NCBI GenBank assembly: GCA_016710645.1
Contig: JADJVI010000009.1
Span: 38,424-102,423, forward strand
Length of the DNA: 64,000 nucleotides
Direction of reading: 5' to 3'
DNA from: Actinomycetales bacterium
GTDB lineage: Bacteria > Actinomycetota > Actinomycetes > Actinomycetales > Dermatophilaceae
The translations under genes were made by a program, and so were the position numbers. Positions 28,388 to 36,430 of the stretch are shown one piece after another. A model generated the notes under the pieces. The model worked only from the letters and a program-made list of their open reading frames with translations, was not told the DNA's origin and searched no databases. How positions within the stretch are numbered: the stretch's first letter is position 1; every line of letters begins with the position of its first letter.

Positions 28388-28657
28388 GTGAAGAGCACTC
28401 TGTCGATGACGGCGATTGAGCCCATGGCGATGCGTCCGCGCGGCACTCGCGGCCTCCTGGCGACCCACCCGGCCCCCGTGGCCCACCAGGAGACCTCTGC
28501 CCGCTTCGCCTTGGGCGCCCTGGCCGCCGGCAAGGCCGTCCTCGCTCGCGATGGTTATGTCGCCGTCCCGGCCACCCTGTGCGCCGCGGCCGTCAAGGCC
28601 GGCGCCACCGCCAATGTCCCCGTCCGTCGTTCCGCCCCCGGAAGACCGCCTCGCTAG
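28388..28657 (+). CDS. leader ORF (uORF) of whiB7, 89 residues
   Basis: GTG 28388 follows a strong GGAAGGAGG ribosome site and opens an 89-residue frame rich in Ala, Pro and Arg, ending SAPGRPPR. I do not recognise it. It ends 24 bp before a terminator hairpin and sits between the whiB7 promoter and whiB7. In mycobacteria and Streptomyces, ribosome stalling on a uORF in this place relieves termination and switches on whiB7 under translation inhibitors. By position this ORF should be that sensor, though it is longer than I would expect. It could also encode a functional small protein. Confidence 0.6.
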   Translation: MKSTLSMTAIEPMAMRPRGTRGLLATHPAPVAHQETSARFALGALAAGKAVLARDGYVAVPATLCAAAVKAGATANVPVRRSAPGRPPR

Positions 28658-28681
28658 CCGACAGCCAGCCAGGCCCTCTCC

Positions 28682-28713
28682 AGGCCGCGGAACCCACCCG
28701 GGATCCGCGGCCT
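28682..28713 (+). promoter_or_regulatory. attenuator / intrinsic terminator in the whiB7 leader
   Basis: Perfect 10-bp stem (28682-28691 with 28704-28713), 12-nt loop, then the T-rich TCGTGTTTGTTG. It lies between the uORF stop and whiB7, so read-through would decide whiB7 expression. Confidence 0.7.
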
Positions 28714-28910
28714 TCGTGTTTGTTGCGTCGGCCGGTCGGACACCCCTAAGGCCACTGATGACTACAGCAACACAGCACGACGCACGACCGGTCGCCCGGC
28801 AGCACAGCCGGACCATCGGGCACGAAGCGCCGATTCCCGACCGGGGACGCGGCGCCACCGGAAAGGAGCCGACGCCCGCCACCGCGGGACGTCGCACGAC
28901 GAGGGAGGTG

Positions 28911-29204
28911 ATGGCGGTGCAGTCCAGCGCAGTGCTCGACGCGCATCGTGGGGCGAGATCGGTCCGCACGCAGGTGCCGTGCCGGGAGTACGACGGCGAG
29001 CTCTGGTTCGCCGAGCGTCCCGAGGATGTCGAGTTCGCCAAGTCGCTGTGCGGCCCGTGCCCGATGCGGGCGGCCTGCCTCAGCGGAGCCCTCGACCGTG
29101 CGGAGCCCTGGGGTGTCTGGGGCGGCCACCTGCTCGTCGCGGGCGCCATCGTTGCGCGCAAGCGGCCGCGGGGGCGGCCGCGCAAGAGCGACGTCGCGGC
29201 GTGA
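28911..29204 (+). CDS. whiB7: WhiB7 transcriptional activator of intrinsic antibiotic resistance
   Basis: A 97-residue WhiB protein. Four cysteines in the C-(n)-CxxC-(n)-C pattern (VPCREYD, LCGPCP, AACLSGA) bind a 4Fe-4S cluster. The turn motif EPWGVWGGHLL and the C-terminal AT-hook RPRGRPRK distinguish WhiB7 from other WhiB proteins. It binds sigma-A and activates resistance genes under ribosome-targeting antibiotics. ATG 28911 has GGGAGG just before it. The frame is open further upstream, but that part overlaps the attenuator and is not homologous. Same neighbourhood as M. tuberculosis whiB7. Confidence 0.93.
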   Translation: MAVQSSAVLDAHRGARSVRTQVPCREYDGELWFAERPEDVEFAKSLCGPCPMRAACLSGALDRAEPWGVWGGHLLVAGAIVARKRPRGRPRKSDVAA

Positions 29205-29326
29205 CCGGGCAGCCGGGCCGCCATTCACGATGTCCGGTAGTCAGGGCCGGCAGTGGAGGGGCCGGGGTGGTCGCAATGATCATCCCGGCCCCCGTTCGCG
29301 TCCGCCGCGGCGCCCGCCGGTCCATC

Positions 29327-29393
29327 GGCTCTTGCGGGGCTGGCGCGGCCCTCTACATTGGGGCGATGCAGGCAACGATCACCATTGCCCAGG
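29327..29393 (+). repeat. left 67-bp direct repeat (attL-like) of the 29.3-32.7 kb island
   Basis: Identical over 67 bp to 32654-32720. It contains the TACATT promoter element (29354-29359), the ATG and the first 28 bp of the HhH gene, after which the sequence diverges, so here it leads only into a 25-codon dead ORF. Confidence 0.85.
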
Positions 29394-29424
29394 CGCCGTG
29401 GTCGGTCAATGCCTGCCGAGGCGC

Positions 29425-29720
29425 CACCACTTCGAGTTCATGACCTTCTTGAAGACCATCGACGCCAACGCCCTCATGACCTCCAGGCGCATCTGATCCT
29501 GGACAACTAGGCCACCCACAGGCACCCCAAAGTCAATGACTGGTTGGCCAAGCACCAAACGCTTCAGCCTGCACTTCATCCCAACCTCCATGTTCCTGGT
29601 TGATCCTGGTCGAGGGCTGGTTCCGCGAACTGACGGACGAGGCGCGACGCCGCGGCGTATTCCGATCCGGGCCCGACCTGATCGAGCCCATCGAGTCCTG
29701 CCTAGCCTCCGTCTTTCATG
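29425..29720 (+). pseudogene. IS630-family transposase, C-terminal remnant
   Basis: Read in three frames, the stretch gives FEFMTFLKTIDA, HDLQAHLILDN-stop-ATHRHPKVNDWLAKH and LVEGWFRELTDEARRRGVF, the typical C-terminal third of IS630 transposases including the DN of the DDE triad. There is an amber codon where the family has Tyr and at least two frameshifts, so it is dead. No N-terminal part is present. Confidence 0.8.
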
Positions 29721-29856
29721 AGTCAGCGAGGTCGCTGCCCTGAGGCGGTTGGGTGAGGGCGGGGACGGCGAACCGGGGTGTGGGCAGGACCGGGTGCCGC
29801 GTGGCGCTGCGGTGCGGGTCTCCTGGTGGCTCCGGGTCGAGGGTGCGCAGGGACGG

Positions 29857-31252
29857 TCAGGCGGCTCGTGGGATGGCGATGATGCGGGCGAAGACAGCGA
29901 CGATGTCGTGGACCCAGGGCCAGGTCTTGGGGAACCGCAGCCTCCGCCGTCGTGCGCCGCGGGTGATCCGGGCTGGGACGTGCAGCAGCCGGTAGCGCAG
30001 TGCTTTGGGTTCGCAGTCGGCCAGCCGCTGCGGGAGGGCGAGCAGGCGCAGCCGAAGCGATGAGGTCGGCCGCGATCGCGACGGCTACCAGCCAGGCTTG
30101 GTTGATCGCGTACTCCCTGGAGGGCAGCCGTCCGAGACCGGTGTCCTTGGCGTGCCGGATCCGGTCTTCGACGCGGGCGTGCGCGCGGTGGCGGGCTTCG
30201 AGGAACTGCAAGGCACCGGTGGTGGTGTTGGTGGCGAACGCTTGGTAGCGCCATCCGTCGCTCTCTTCGAACAGGGACAGCTGGGCGCCGGGGTGGGGCC
30301 GTTCGCGGCGCGCGATCACCCGCATCCCGTCCGGCCACAACGTCCGGACATGGGCCGGGAGCAGGCCGGTGATCTCGGCGACGTCAGCCTCCACGCGCGG
30401 GTCGCCGTGGGCGTCGATTGCCGGGGACCACACGCCCTTCTTCGGGATCGCGGTGATCGCGGTGCCGGACGTGCTCGGTGACCGCGAACCCAACCGAATA
30501 CTGCATGGATCGGCCACGTTTGGCGTCCTGAGCGGTCAGCCAGTTCAGCAGTGCGTGCGAGGCGCCCGCCCCATCGACACGGACCAGCAGCTTCTTGCGG
30601 TGTGCCCGCGGGACTTGGGCCAGCGCAGCGGTCAGGACCTCGATGTGGTCGGCGGCGGTGTTCGCGCCGGCGTTGCCCGGACGCAGCGCCATGGTGAGCA
30701 GCTCAGAGGTGTTGTCGCACCATACGCCGAGCGGGTGGAACCCGAAGGTGTGCTTGAACGTGGCCGCCGCGTTCTCCTTCTCGGAGTGGGCCACCACGAT
30801 CGTGGCATCCACATCAAGGACGACCAGGTCCTTCTCAAGGATGCGGTCGGCGACCCGCGCCGCCGGCGGCCCACCGGCCAGGTCCCACACCCGTGCTCTC
30901 GTGCGGGCCCGCGCCCTCTGGACCCGGCGCAACCTGGCCGGGGTGAGCTCGTCCAAGGAGCGCCACACCGTAGGCGGTGAGGCAACCGACCCCAACACGG
31001 CGTCTTGATGGCGCAGAGTGTCAATGTCGGCGATCGCCTCCCCACCACCGGCGAGCATCGTGGCCACATCCACCAGCACCTGTCCGCGGTCATGCCCCGG
31101 CACGAAACCACGACGCGTCAGGGCGCTGGAGAACTCGCCGGTCAGGCCGACCCGATCCGCCAGCAGCCGCACCGGCAAACCCCAGCGTGGGCGACCACGC
31201 CGACACCATCACCAGAGACCGACAGGCCCGCAGCCCACGCTGTACTCTTCAC
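29857..31252 (-). pseudogene. IS1380-family transposase, frameshifted
   Basis: Read through three frames, the minus strand gives a near full-length IS1380 transposase of about 465 residues. It runs from GTG 31252 (WAAGLSVSGDGVGVVAHAG), through PVRLLADRVGL, the DDE region VVLDVDATIV and VRVDGAGAS, then KKGVWSPAIDA, RVEDRIRHAKDTG, and a C-terminus LRFPKTWPWVHDIVAV ending at 29857. Frame breaks lie near 31187, 30470 and 30060, each explained by one or two extra bases. No in-frame stop otherwise interrupts the restored reading, so the damage is recent or is sequencing error. Confidence 0.85.
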
Positions 31253-31253
31253 C

Positions 31254-31329
31254 TACCAAGTGCCTTCCCGTACCGTTCCTTGTGACGTCGCAATCACAAG
31301 TATTCCGTTACAGGACAGGCACTTTGGTA
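31254..31329. repeat. imperfect inverted repeat upstream of the IS1380 transposase
   Basis: Arms 31254-31265 and 31317-31329 (TACCAAGTGCCT against AGGCACTTTGGTA, one bulge) flank a second short hairpin at 31279-31300 (CTTGTGA/TCACAAG). Possibly the element's terminal or promoter region. The rest of 31330-31491 shows no gene. Confidence 0.35.
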
Positions 31330-31491
31330 CATCCAGGGAGCGTGTCACCCCGCACCCATGAAGGACCGAGGCTAGCCAACGAAATGACAAACCCTGCCCT
31401 CGGCGTGGACCGCTAGCGCAGAATCCATCCTTGAGAAAGTCGCCCGCGGGCGAGTCTCCCTCAACCGGGAAATCAATACTGGGACATACCA

Positions 31492-32451
31492 CTAGAAGGG
31501 CGGCTCCCAAGGGTCTTGCTTCGGCTGTGCTGGCGGGGCAGGTGGTTCGAAACGCTCGATGAGAGCCTTGACCAGATCTGGGATGGGCTGTCCGTCCAGG
31601 TTCGCTTCGTAAACCTGTCGATTAGTCGCGACCGCGTACTCTAGCCGGCGAAGCTGCTCTGGCTGCCAATTCTCGACCTCGGCGACCTTCGCCCACAGTT
31701 TCCGGGTGCTGTCGAAGCTGAAGGAGTTGACGAACGCCTCAGCCAGTGCCTTGAATCCTCGCTCGCGGGTCTTCGGTTCTGATAGCACTCGCTCGAAGAT
31801 TTGCTCCGCGAGCCACCACTCGCCGGAACCGAATTGAGGGGCAGGTCCCAGGACTAAGTCTTGGTGCTCCTCCAAGAAGCCGTCTCGCCGCTCGCCCTGG
31901 AATACCTGGCGCCGGACTGGCATAACCGGGATGCCACGGCCGAGGGCCCACCCAACCTCTTGGTCGCACCATTGTGACTCGTGGAACTTCTCGTGCAAGA
32001 CAGCCACAGCGAAGTCGCAGGACGCGAGGGCAGCACGGATAGTGTCGCGCCACTTTCGAGACGGGCTGATGTCGTTGTGAGCGACGAACGCGTCGATCCC
32101 ATAGCGATCTCGGAGAAGGTCTCTAACCATTCCCACGAACGCAGCGTCTTCGTGCCGGTGGCTGATAAAGACGGCGACGGGGCTGTCTCCCCACGGGCGG
32201 TCCTCATGAGGCAGTTCCGGAGCGGCGTCCTCGCCGAGCAGATAGGCGTGTAAGTCCAAGAGAAGCTCATCGCCCGCTTCCTCTATCTGCTCATCACAAT
32301 ACATTAGCTGGCTTGGGTGGCTCCATTGATCGTCAAGTTCGTAGGTCTTGAGGCCGTATGTGCGGAGCACTAGTTGAATCTCATGCCAAGGGCGCTGATT
32401 GAGGGATTCCGCAGACTCCTTGATCAATCGTATTCGCTCGCCACGCTTCAT
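31492..32451 (-). CDS. TIR-domain protein, candidate anti-phage effector
   Basis: A 319-residue protein in visibly less GC-rich DNA. Residues 1-85 form a helical N-terminal domain (IKESAESLNQRPWHEIQLVL) resembling AbiJ-type or effector-associated adaptor domains. Residues about 91-200 are a TIR domain: VAVFISHRHED, AFVAHNDISPSRKW, FAVAVLHEKFHESQWCDQEVGWAL, with Glu165 at the catalytic NADase position. The last 120 residues are helical and unrecognised. Bacterial TIR proteins typically destroy NAD+ on phage infection. It is the only intact gene between the 67-bp repeats, with no obvious partner gene. Enzymatic activity is inferred. Confidence 0.8.
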   Translation of the reverse strand: MKRGERIRLIKESAESLNQRPWHEIQLVLRTYGLKTYELDDQWSHPSQLMYCDEQIEEAGDELLLDLHAYLLGEDAAPELPHEDRPWGDSPVAVFISHRHEDAAFVGMVRDLLRDRYGIDAFVAHNDISPSRKWRDTIRAALASCDFAVAVLHEKFHESQWCDQEVGWALGRGIPVMPVRRQVFQGERRDGFLEEHQDLVLGPAPQFGSGEWWLAEQIFERVLSEPKTRERGFKALAEAFVNSFSFDSTRKLWAKVAEVENWQPEQLRRLEYAVATNRQVYEANLDGQPIPDLVKALIERFEPPAPPAQPKQDPWEPPF

Positions 32452-32508
32452 GGGGTGAGTCTATGCGGATAGCCGCCCGGACAAGCGAGCGATTTGGCCG
32501 CGAGCCGT

Positions 32509-32653
32509 GCCGCTGGCCGGCCCGTCCGGTTCGGCCCCAGGTGCCAGCCGAAGTTGCGGCCCGGATCGTCCGCGCGCGCCGATGCGGCGACAGCTACGCC
32601 GCGATAGCCGCGCGGCTCGACCAACAGAAGGGTCCCGACTCCCGCTGGGCGGG
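32509..32653 (+). pseudogene. possible serine-recombinase C-terminal fragment
   Basis: The frame reading VPAEVAARIVRARRCGDSY followed by AAIAARLDQQKGPDSRW has the form of the helix-turn-helix tail of DNA invertases and resolvases. There is no catalytic domain and the frame runs into the right 67-bp repeat. Weak, but its place at the island edge is where an integrase remnant would be expected. The rest of 32452-32653 shows nothing else. Confidence 0.4.
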
Positions 32654-32720
32654 GGCTCTTGCGGGGCTGGCGCGGCCCTCTACATTGGGGCGATGCAGGC
32701 AACGATCACCATTGCCCAGG
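32654..32720 (+). repeat. right 67-bp direct repeat (attR-like) of the island
   Basis: Second identical copy; this one continues into the intact HhH gene and carries its working promoter and start codon. Confidence 0.85.
32681..32686 (+). promoter_or_regulatory. -10 element, leaderless promoter of the HhH gene
   Basis: TACATT, 6 nt before ATG 32693; duplicated at 29354-29359. Confidence 0.55.
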
Positions 32721-33277
32721 ACCCGGCAGCCGACGCGCTGCTCTCGCGGGACCCCTTCGCCCTCCTCACCGGGATGCTGCTCGATCAGCAATACCCGATG
32801 GAGCACGCCTTCCGCGGTCCGGCCAAGCTCCTCGACCGGTTCGGCACTCTCGACCCGCGTGCCATTGCCGCGGCCGAGCCGGGCGCCTTCGCCGACCTGG
32901 CTGCCACCCCGCCTGCGATCCACCGCTATGGGCGGTCGATGGCGGGCCGGATCCAGGCGTTGGCCGCCCACGTCATCGAGCACTACGACGGCGACGCTGA
33001 GCGCATCTGGACCGAGGCGGACGACACGGCCGACCTGCTCAACCGCTTGCGAGAGTTGCCGGGCTTCGGGGACCAGAAGGCGCGCATCTTCGCCGCATTG
33101 CTCGGCAAGCAACTCGGGATTCAGCCGGCCGGCTGGCGGGAGGCCATCGGCCCGTATGCCGAACCGGGCAGCTTCCGCTCGGTCGCCGACGTCGTGGACG
33201 CCGAATCGCTGACCAAGGTGCGGGCCTTCAAGCAACAGGTCAAGGCGGCCGCCAAAGCCAAGGCCAGCGATGGCTGA
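32693..33277 (+). CDS. HhH-GPD superfamily base-excision repair protein
   Basis: A 194-residue protein. Helical N-half with GMLLDQQYPMEHAF, then the helix-hairpin-helix LRELPGFGDQKARIFAALLG near residue 120, as in endonuclease III-type glycosylases. No Fe-S cysteines and no clear catalytic Lys, so it belongs to the short actinobacterial HhH-GPD group whose lesion is unknown. ATG 32693 is supported by the leaderless promoter and because the island repeat ends 28 bp into the gene. It overlaps the next gene by 8 bp. Confidence 0.85.
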   Translation: MQATITIAQDPAADALLSRDPFALLTGMLLDQQYPMEHAFRGPAKLLDRFGTLDPRAIAAAEPGAFADLAATPPAIHRYGRSMAGRIQALAAHVIEHYDGDAERIWTEADDTADLLNRLRELPGFGDQKARIFAALLGKQLGIQPAGWREAIGPYAEPGSFRSVADVVDAESLTKVRAFKQQVKAAAKAKASDG

Positions 33278-34745
33278 GGTTGACGCGCTCGGGGTGGTCT
33301 TCCCGTTCACCGGTGATCGACGCAGCACGACTGCGCTGGGTCGTGAGGTCGTCGTCGACGCGCTGCGGGCGGTCGACCCGGTTGGCGCGCGTCTCGCGGC
33401 GGCGGAGACCAACTGGCGCACCGGCTACGGCGAGCACTTCCGCCGATTGGTTGTCGCCGGGTTGGAGAGCAGCGAAGCGGCCCAGACCATCGCCGCGCAC
33501 GGCCTGGCCAGCGTGAGCGAGCGGCTCAGTTGGGCCGCCCTCGACGGCTCGGAGACCACCCTCGCCGAGGCCATCGCGGCGCGCCCTGGCCCGGCGGCGG
33601 CCGCGCCCGCGAGGGATCTCGTCACCGAGACGGTGCGAGGCGACGGCATACCAGAGCATGGTGTGACCCTGCCCTACCGTGGCTCGCGGCTGGACGGTGA
33701 CTCGCTGCGGCGGCAGCTGGACGACTGGACGACTCGCGGGATCATCGAACCCTCGTGCGCCGAGGCGGTGGCCACGGTGGCGGCCAACCCCGACTGGCTG
33801 GACCTGTCCGACCTGCGGCTGGCCGTGCTCGGGGCGGGTGCCGAGATGGGGCCGCTGCGCGCGCTGCTGCGGTGGGGCGCCGATGTGTATGCCGTCGACC
33901 TGGCCCGCCCGCAGCTCTGGCGCGGGCTGCTGGACGACAGCAAGCGGTATGCCGGGTGGCTGCACCTCCCAGCGCGGCCGGGAAGCGGGCGGCTGGAGGA
34001 TCGCGCAGGAGCGGACCTTGTCACCGAATGGCCGGCGGTCCGACAGTGGCTCCAGGACATCGAGGGGCGACTGGTGCTCGGCAACTACGTCTATGCCGAC
34101 GGCGCCGACAACGTCCGGGTTGCCGGAGCTGTCGACGCGCTGACCGCCGCGGTGATGACCGATCGACCCGACACGGCCCTGGCCTTCCTCGCAACCCCGA
34201 CCGACGTCTTCGCGGTTCCCCGGTCGGTCGTGACCCGGTCGGTGGCGGCCTACGACAGCGCCAAGCTCAGCCGAGCGCTGCGCGGACCGATGCGTGCGCT
34301 CAGCGGGGGTCGACTGCTGACCCGCAACTACCTGCCCTCTGCCGACCCTGGCATCAACGACAGCGTGGTGCCCCAGCAGGGACCGAATTACTTGCTAGCC
34401 AAGCGAATTCAGCGCTGGCGGGCCGCGGTCGCCCGAGCCGATGGCACCACGGTCTCGTTCACGGTCGCCCCGCCCACCCGCACCCGCTCGGTCGTCAAGA
34501 ATCGCGCGCTCGCAGCCGCGTATGCCGGTGCCCACCAGTTCGGGATCGAAGTCTTCGAACCGGCCACAGCGAACACGTTGTTGGCGGTGCTCCTCGTCCA
34601 CGACCTGCGCACGGGTTCCGGGTCCAGCGGGCAGGTCTGGATGGACGAGGCCGACCACGCGGCGCACGGAGGGCTGTGGACGACGGCATACGAGCCGCGC
34701 AGCGCCCTGGGGCTGGCGGCGCTGCTGGGAGTGGCCGCTCGCTGA
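33270..34745 (+). CDS. conserved hypothetical protein, 491 residues
   Basis: I do not recognise a named family. The protein is soluble. A segment LRLAVLGAGAEMGPLRALLRWG near residue 185 looks like a nucleotide-binding Rossmann turn (GAGAEMGP), followed by DVYAVDLARPQLW. Elsewhere PQQGPNYLLAKR and TVSFTVAPPTRTRSVV are conserved-looking loops. A dehydrogenase- or methyltransferase-like fold is possible. It overlaps the HhH gene by 8 bp and is presumably co-transcribed. It holds six copies of GTATGCCG or close variants in 1.5 kb. Confidence 0.75.
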   Translation: MAEVDALGVVFPFTGDRRSTTALGREVVVDALRAVDPVGARLAAAETNWRTGYGEHFRRLVVAGLESSEAAQTIAAHGLASVSERLSWAALDGSETTLAEAIAARPGPAAAAPARDLVTETVRGDGIPEHGVTLPYRGSRLDGDSLRRQLDDWTTRGIIEPSCAEAVATVAANPDWLDLSDLRLAVLGAGAEMGPLRALLRWGADVYAVDLARPQLWRGLLDDSKRYAGWLHLPARPGSGRLEDRAGADLVTEWPAVRQWLQDIEGRLVLGNYVYADGADNVRVAGAVDALTAAVMTDRPDTALAFLATPTDVFAVPRSVVTRSVAAYDSAKLSRALRGPMRALSGGRLLTRNYLPSADPGINDSVVPQQGPNYLLAKRIQRWRAAVARADGTTVSFTVAPPTRTRSVVKNRALAAAYAGAHQFGIEVFEPATANTLLAVLLVHDLRTGSGSSGQVWMDEADHAAHGGLWTTAYEPRSALGLAALLGVAAR

Positions 34746-34807
34746 CCGCCTCGTCAGCCGTGACCGCGTGTGCGCTACGCCGCACGTTGGTGTGATGCTG
34801 GCCGGAC

Positions 34808-34813
34808 TAAAAT
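34808..34813 (+). promoter_or_regulatory. -10 element, leaderless promoter
   Basis: TAAAAT, close to consensus, 7 nt before ATG 34821. Confidence 0.55.
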
Positions 34814-34820
34814 GCCCTCC

Positions 34821-35714
34821 ATGCAAGGCGGGCATCGCGTGCCACTGGCCGGGTGGCCGGTGGCCCAGTGGGTGCAGGTAACGGTGTTCGGTGCCGTCGC
34901 GATGCTGCTCACCCTCGCCGGTCACCTCGTGGGCCACGGCGACCCACCCGCCTGGCCCGCTCTCGTCCTGGTCGCCGTCGGGTCAGCGGCCCTGCGCAGC
35001 GTCATCGGTCGCGCCGTGCGATCCACGGTCGCCATGTTCGGCGCCCTGCTCGCCGCTCAGGTCCTCGGCCATCTGACCTTCCTCGTCCTGTCACCCGTGA
35101 CCTCCGGTGCCATCGTCGGTCACCACGGCAGCATCCTCTTGCCCACCCTGGATGCCTCCGGTGGTCCGGTGCTCGGGGGCGACACCTGGATGTGGCTCGC
35201 TCATACCGTCGCAGCCGGCCTGGTCGCCGTCTGGCTCTTCCGAGGCGAGTCGCTTTCGGAGGCTCTCGCGCGACGGCTGGTCGCGATGGTTCGGCGGCTC
35301 CCACGGTTCGCCCCAGTCGAGGTGGGCCACGGGCGGCCGTCGCAGCCCGAGGCTCCCATGGTGCGCGGACGGCATACCGTCCTGTTCGACGCCCCGAGGC
35401 GGGGTCCTCCGGTGCGGCCCCGAACCCATGCCCTCGCTCTGATCGCGCCACGGCGCCACGGCAGTCCGAGCTCAGACTGCACCCGCACCATGCCGTCGAC
35501 TCCGGCCCAACGCCGGAGGAAGGACCCACTATCGAGACCACATCTCAAACCGAGTGACTGCTCGGTGCTGAATAGCCACGGTATGCCGCCCCGCTGTGAC
35601 AAAACGGGCGGCATACCTCTATCTCGGACCAGTGGGAGCACTGCTTGGGGGGCCCGCGTGTCGTTGTTTTGGATGTCCGGATTCGGCTATGGGGGGCCGC
35701 GCATCGGCCTCTAG
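34821..35714 (+). CDS. small membrane protein, 3' end uncertain
   Basis: About 150 residues with four or five hydrophobic helices (VTVFGAVAMLLTLAGHLVG, ALVLVAVGSAALRSVIG, VAMFGALLAAQVLGHLTFLV, WLAHTVAAGLVAVWLF), a short linker and an RRGPP motif as in actinobacterial membrane proteins found near copper-handling genes. Function unknown. ATG 34821 is set by the TAAAAT promoter. The frame stays open to 35714, but a strong terminator at 35580-35617 lies inside it. A shift to another frame would end at 35557, just before that hairpin, so the last 60-80 residues are doubtful. Confidence 0.65.
   Translation: MQGGHRVPLAGWPVAQWVQVTVFGAVAMLLTLAGHLVGHGDPPAWPALVLVAVGSAALRSVIGRAVRSTVAMFGALLAAQVLGHLTFLVLSPVTSGAIVGHHGSILLPTLDASGGPVLGGDTWMWLAHTVAAGLVAVWLFRGESLSEALARRLVAMVRRLPRFAPVEVGHGRPSQPEAPMVRGRHTVLFDAPRRGPPVRPRTHALALIAPRRHGSPSSDCTRTMPSTPAQRRRKDPLSRPHLKPSDCSVLNSHGMPPRCDKTGGIPLSRTSGSTAWGARVSLFWMSGFGYGGPRIGL
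35580..35617 (+). terminator. terminator built from an inverted GTATGCCG pair
   Basis: Arms 35580-35592 and 35605-35617 pair over 12 of 13 positions with a 12-nt loop, followed by TCTATCTC. Each arm carries one octamer copy. Confidence 0.7.
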
Positions 35715-35752
35715 CCTGAGTTGTCGGTTTCGATCTCGGGTGGGGAAACCTC

Positions 35753-36229
35753 ATGTCATCTTCAGCGCGCGCTCGCGCAGCAGTGCCTCGGCGCACGGTC
35801 GCCACCGGGCTGGCCTGGGCGGTGCCGGCCGTCCTGCTCGTCGCGGGGGCCCCCGCGTATGCCGCGTCGGGAGACATCGTCAAAGTGCTGGACAGCAGCG
35901 TGGCCTGCAAGATCACCGGAACGACCAAGCGCTATCAGTTCACCCTGGTCTTCCAAAACACCGGCACCACGACGACCACCCTGTGTGTCACCGCCGGGCA
36001 GATGATCACCAATGGAGCGAACTGCGACGACCCGAATGTGGACCCCACGGTGCTGCCCAGGTGCGTTGACGTGACGGCAGGGACCACCGTGTCGCTGAAG
36101 TTCTTGTCCGTGCCGGCCGAGTGCTTGTCCAATGGCTACATGACGTTGACCTACACCTACACGCTGGTCGGCGGGACCACGGTAGTCGTCAACACCCAGG
36201 TGCCCTTCAACTCGGTGACGCCCTGCTGA
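35753..36229 (+). CDS. secreted protein with Tat-like signal, paralogue A
   Basis: A 158-residue protein. The N-terminus SSSARARAAVPRRTVATG with a following hydrophobic stretch and APAYA cleavage site is a Tat-like signal peptide (twin Arg at residues 13-14). The mature part is a Thr/Val-rich beta protein with six cysteines (ACK, LCV, NCD, RCV, ECL, and the very last residue), suggesting disulfides in an extracytoplasmic domain. No known domain is recognised. It is followed by a paralogue of identical length. Confidence 0.75.
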   Translation: MSSSARARAAVPRRTVATGLAWAVPAVLLVAGAPAYAASGDIVKVLDSSVACKITGTTKRYQFTLVFQNTGTTTTTLCVTAGQMITNGANCDDPNVDPTVLPRCVDVTAGTTVSLKFLSVPAECLSNGYMTLTYTYTLVGGTTVVVNTQVPFNSVTPC

Positions 36230-36430
36230 CCTTGCCGTTTAAGACCCCATGAGCCGACATCTCTTAACGAGAGGTGCCCCGTTCCTCCTGGAAGGAGGAC
36301 TGTGCGTCCGAGTTGCCCGCTAGAGTCGGGTCGTCAGGTAGGTCATCCTTTCCACCCGTCGGGGGCGTGGAGAACACTGTCGGGCGCGCTGCGGACGGAC
36401 GCAGCGCTACCGCTGACTCGGGAGCGGGAA

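Noticed and set aside
29366..29443. Short ORF starting MQATITIAQ in the left repeat
   Set aside because: Only the copied first codons of the HhH gene followed by unrelated sequence; a by-product of the repeat, not a gene.
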